Source: JAMCZZ01 sp964363695 | GTDB lineage: Bacteria; Patescibacteriota; UBA1384; XYA2-FULL-43-10; 1-14-0-10-43-13 | Direction of reading: 5' to 3' | DNA length: 13,682 bases | Assembly: GCA_964363695.1 (NCBI GenBank) | Contig: CAYIJI010000030.1 | Span: 1 to 13,682, forward strand | Shown: one piece after another, positions 13,273 through 13,682 of the stretch | Layout of the letters: every line of letters starts with the position of its first letter | Numbering within the stretch: the stretch's first letter is position 1 | Notes under the pieces: generated by a model | Databases searched by the model: none | Seen by the model: the letters and a program-made list of their open reading frames with translations, nothing else | What the model was told of the DNA's origin: nothing | Translations under genes and position numbers: made by a program

Positions 13273-13292
13273 CCTGCCTGCCGGCAGGCAGG
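13273..13292. repeat. 20-bp perfect GC-rich palindrome
   Basis: CCTGCCTGCC and GGCAGGCAGG are perfectly complementary with no spacer. Degenerate relatives are at 4261-4283 and possibly 6724-6754. This type of intergenic palindrome is frequent in Patescibacteria scaffolds. Confidence 0.75.
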
Positions 13293-13328
13293 TCGTCCCG
13301 ATAAGTCACATCGGGATGTCGAGATGAC
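13292..13328. repeat. dispersed repeat, GTCGTCCCGAT...GAGATGAC type
   Basis: TCCCGAT and ATCGGGA form a 7-bp stem around AAGTCAC, followed by TGTCGAGATGAC. Its outer ends again read GTCGT/ATGAC like the other families here. Confidence 0.6.
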
Positions 13329-13429
13329 CATAATTTATAGTTTTGGATAAGGTTAGGGTTTCGAATTTAAAAGTGTGTTTAGTTATTTAATAAAAAAAAC
13401 GCCTTGTTCGGTCGATCATGGCAGAGAAA

Positions 13430-13520
13430 ATATTGTTCGAGGAGGACGCTTTAGAGCAGACGACGAGAACTATAAACGTGAATAGTTCTCACCCCGAAAT
13501 GTTGGGGATTCGAACAATAT
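13430..13520 (+). ncRNA. candidate structured 5' leader of the pilin gene
   Basis: Three helices can be drawn: a perfect 11-bp closing stem (13430-13440 with 13510-13520, ATATTGTTCGA/TCGAACAATAT), a 9-bp hairpin GAGAACTAT/ATAGTTCTC with an 8-base loop (13465-13490), and a CCCCGA/TTGGGG hairpin with loop AATG (13492-13507). The closing stem ends seven bases before the AAGGAG SD of the pilin. A shorter relative lies just upstream of pilB at 8428-8494. I match it to no known riboswitch or RNA class. A repeat-element origin is the main alternative. Confidence 0.5.
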
Positions 13521-13539
13521 ATTATTAAAAGGAGAAAAT

Positions 13540-13682
13540 ATGAAGAAAGAGTTTACCCTGAGCAAGTCGAAGGGTTTTACATTAATAGAGTTGCCTGTAG
13601 TGAGGAAGCGTGCTTTTACGCTTATCGAACTGCTTGTTGTTATTGCGATCATCGGTATCTTGGCAACGGTTGTTATTTTAAA
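13540..13682 (+). CDS. pilA: type IV pilin with duplicated prepilin motif (partial, runs off the window)
   Basis: A strong AAGGAG SD six bases upstream supports the ATG. The visible 47 residues hold two prepilin-peptidase-type motifs: KGFTLIELPVV at 11-21 and RKRAFTLIELLVVIAIIGIL at 22-41. Only the second is followed by the long hydrophobic helix needed for membrane insertion and assembly, so cleavage by PilD is expected at Ala25/Phe26, with Glu30 as the conserved +5 residue and RKR as the basic leader end. The first motif would be part of the discarded leader. Position after pilC and the standard helix indicate a major pilin or pseudopilin. Residues 6-12 are encoded by a dispersed palindrome. 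The rest of the gene is outside the window. Confidence 0.9.
   Translation, partial: MKKEFTLSKSKGFTLIELPVVRKRAFTLIELLVVIAIIGILATVVIL
13555..13575. repeat. dispersed palindrome inside the pilin leader
   Basis: ACCCT and AGGGT bracket GAGCAAGTCGA, the CCCTGAGC...GTCGAAGGG core of a common intergenic repeat also seen at 1588-1627. Here it is in frame and encodes TLSKSKG of the pilin leader peptide. Confidence 0.55.

Larger units (their letters stand above)
13070..13539. other. noncoding spacer between pilC and the pilin gene
   Basis: It holds, in order, the 72-bp tandem array, three dispersed palindromes (13170-13212, 13273-13292, 13292-13328), about 100 bases of AT-rich sequence that may contain the pilin promoter, and the structured element at 13430-13520. 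TTGGAT (13343-13348) with TTTAAA (13366-13371) at 17 bases is the best but weak promoter candidate. No gene is seen. Confidence 0.5.

Noticed and set aside
13430..13520. tRNA or tmRNA, because of TTCGAAC next to GGGG
   Set aside because: The TTCGA belongs to the long closing stem, no acceptor/T-arm/anticodon arrangement can be drawn on either strand, and there is no CCA-type end.
13430..13520. integron attC site
   Set aside because: The ends do not fit the RYYYAAC/GTTRRRY core boxes and no integrase gene is present.

Overview
The window looks like a piece of a small, AT-rich bacterial genome, most likely Patescibacteria (Candidate Phyla Radiation). I infer this from the gene style: a type IV pilus locus with split or reduced components, LamG-type surface proteins and many tiny genes. 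The intergenic spacers also fit, being full of short palindromic repeats of kinds common in such genomes. TGA is used as a stop (pilB, pilT, the LamG gene), so translation is code 11 and not the Gly-UGA code of Gracilibacteria/SR1. No taxonomic marker gene is present, so the placement is an inference. One run of 10 Ns interrupts pilT, so this is a draft scaffold.

Layout. 1-916: a possible gene end, a strong 36-bp palindromic terminator, a leftward unknown gene (169 aa) with an excellent Shine-Dalgarno, and divergent promoters. 917-1577: two small coiled-coil genes. 1588-4192: two exported proteins, one anchored by an N-terminal helix and one large with LamG-like and beta-helix-like regions. 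4193-5107: a repeat-rich island with a GIY-YIG endonuclease gene between two copies of a hairpin repeat, apparently inserted into the start of a four-helix-bundle gene. 5108-6700: an overlapping pilN-like/pilO-like/small membrane protein operon. 6701-7104: repeats only. 7105-13069: a stand-alone GspE/PilB N-terminal-domain protein, pilB, pilT, a GxxExxY gene enclosed by 27-bp inverted repeats, and pilC. 13070-13539: a 72-bp higher-order tandem repeat, dispersed palindromes and a structured leader. 13540-end: the start of a type IV pilin with two prepilin motifs.

How it fits together. PilB (extension ATPase), PilT (retraction ATPase), PilC (inner-membrane platform), PilN/PilO-like alignment proteins and the pilin make the core of a pilus machine in a cell envelope with no visible secretin (PilQ) or PilM/PilP in this window. 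The LamG proteins are plausible surface or pilus-associated adhesins. The most unusual points are these: (i) PilB's regulatory N-terminal domains sit on a separate upstream protein, while PilB itself begins with about 140 disordered residues; (ii) related structured elements lie just upstream of both pilB and pilA; (iii) two small nuclease-type genes sit inside inverted or hairpin repeats like miniature mobile cassettes; (iv) the pilin leader is partly encoded by a dispersed genomic palindrome.
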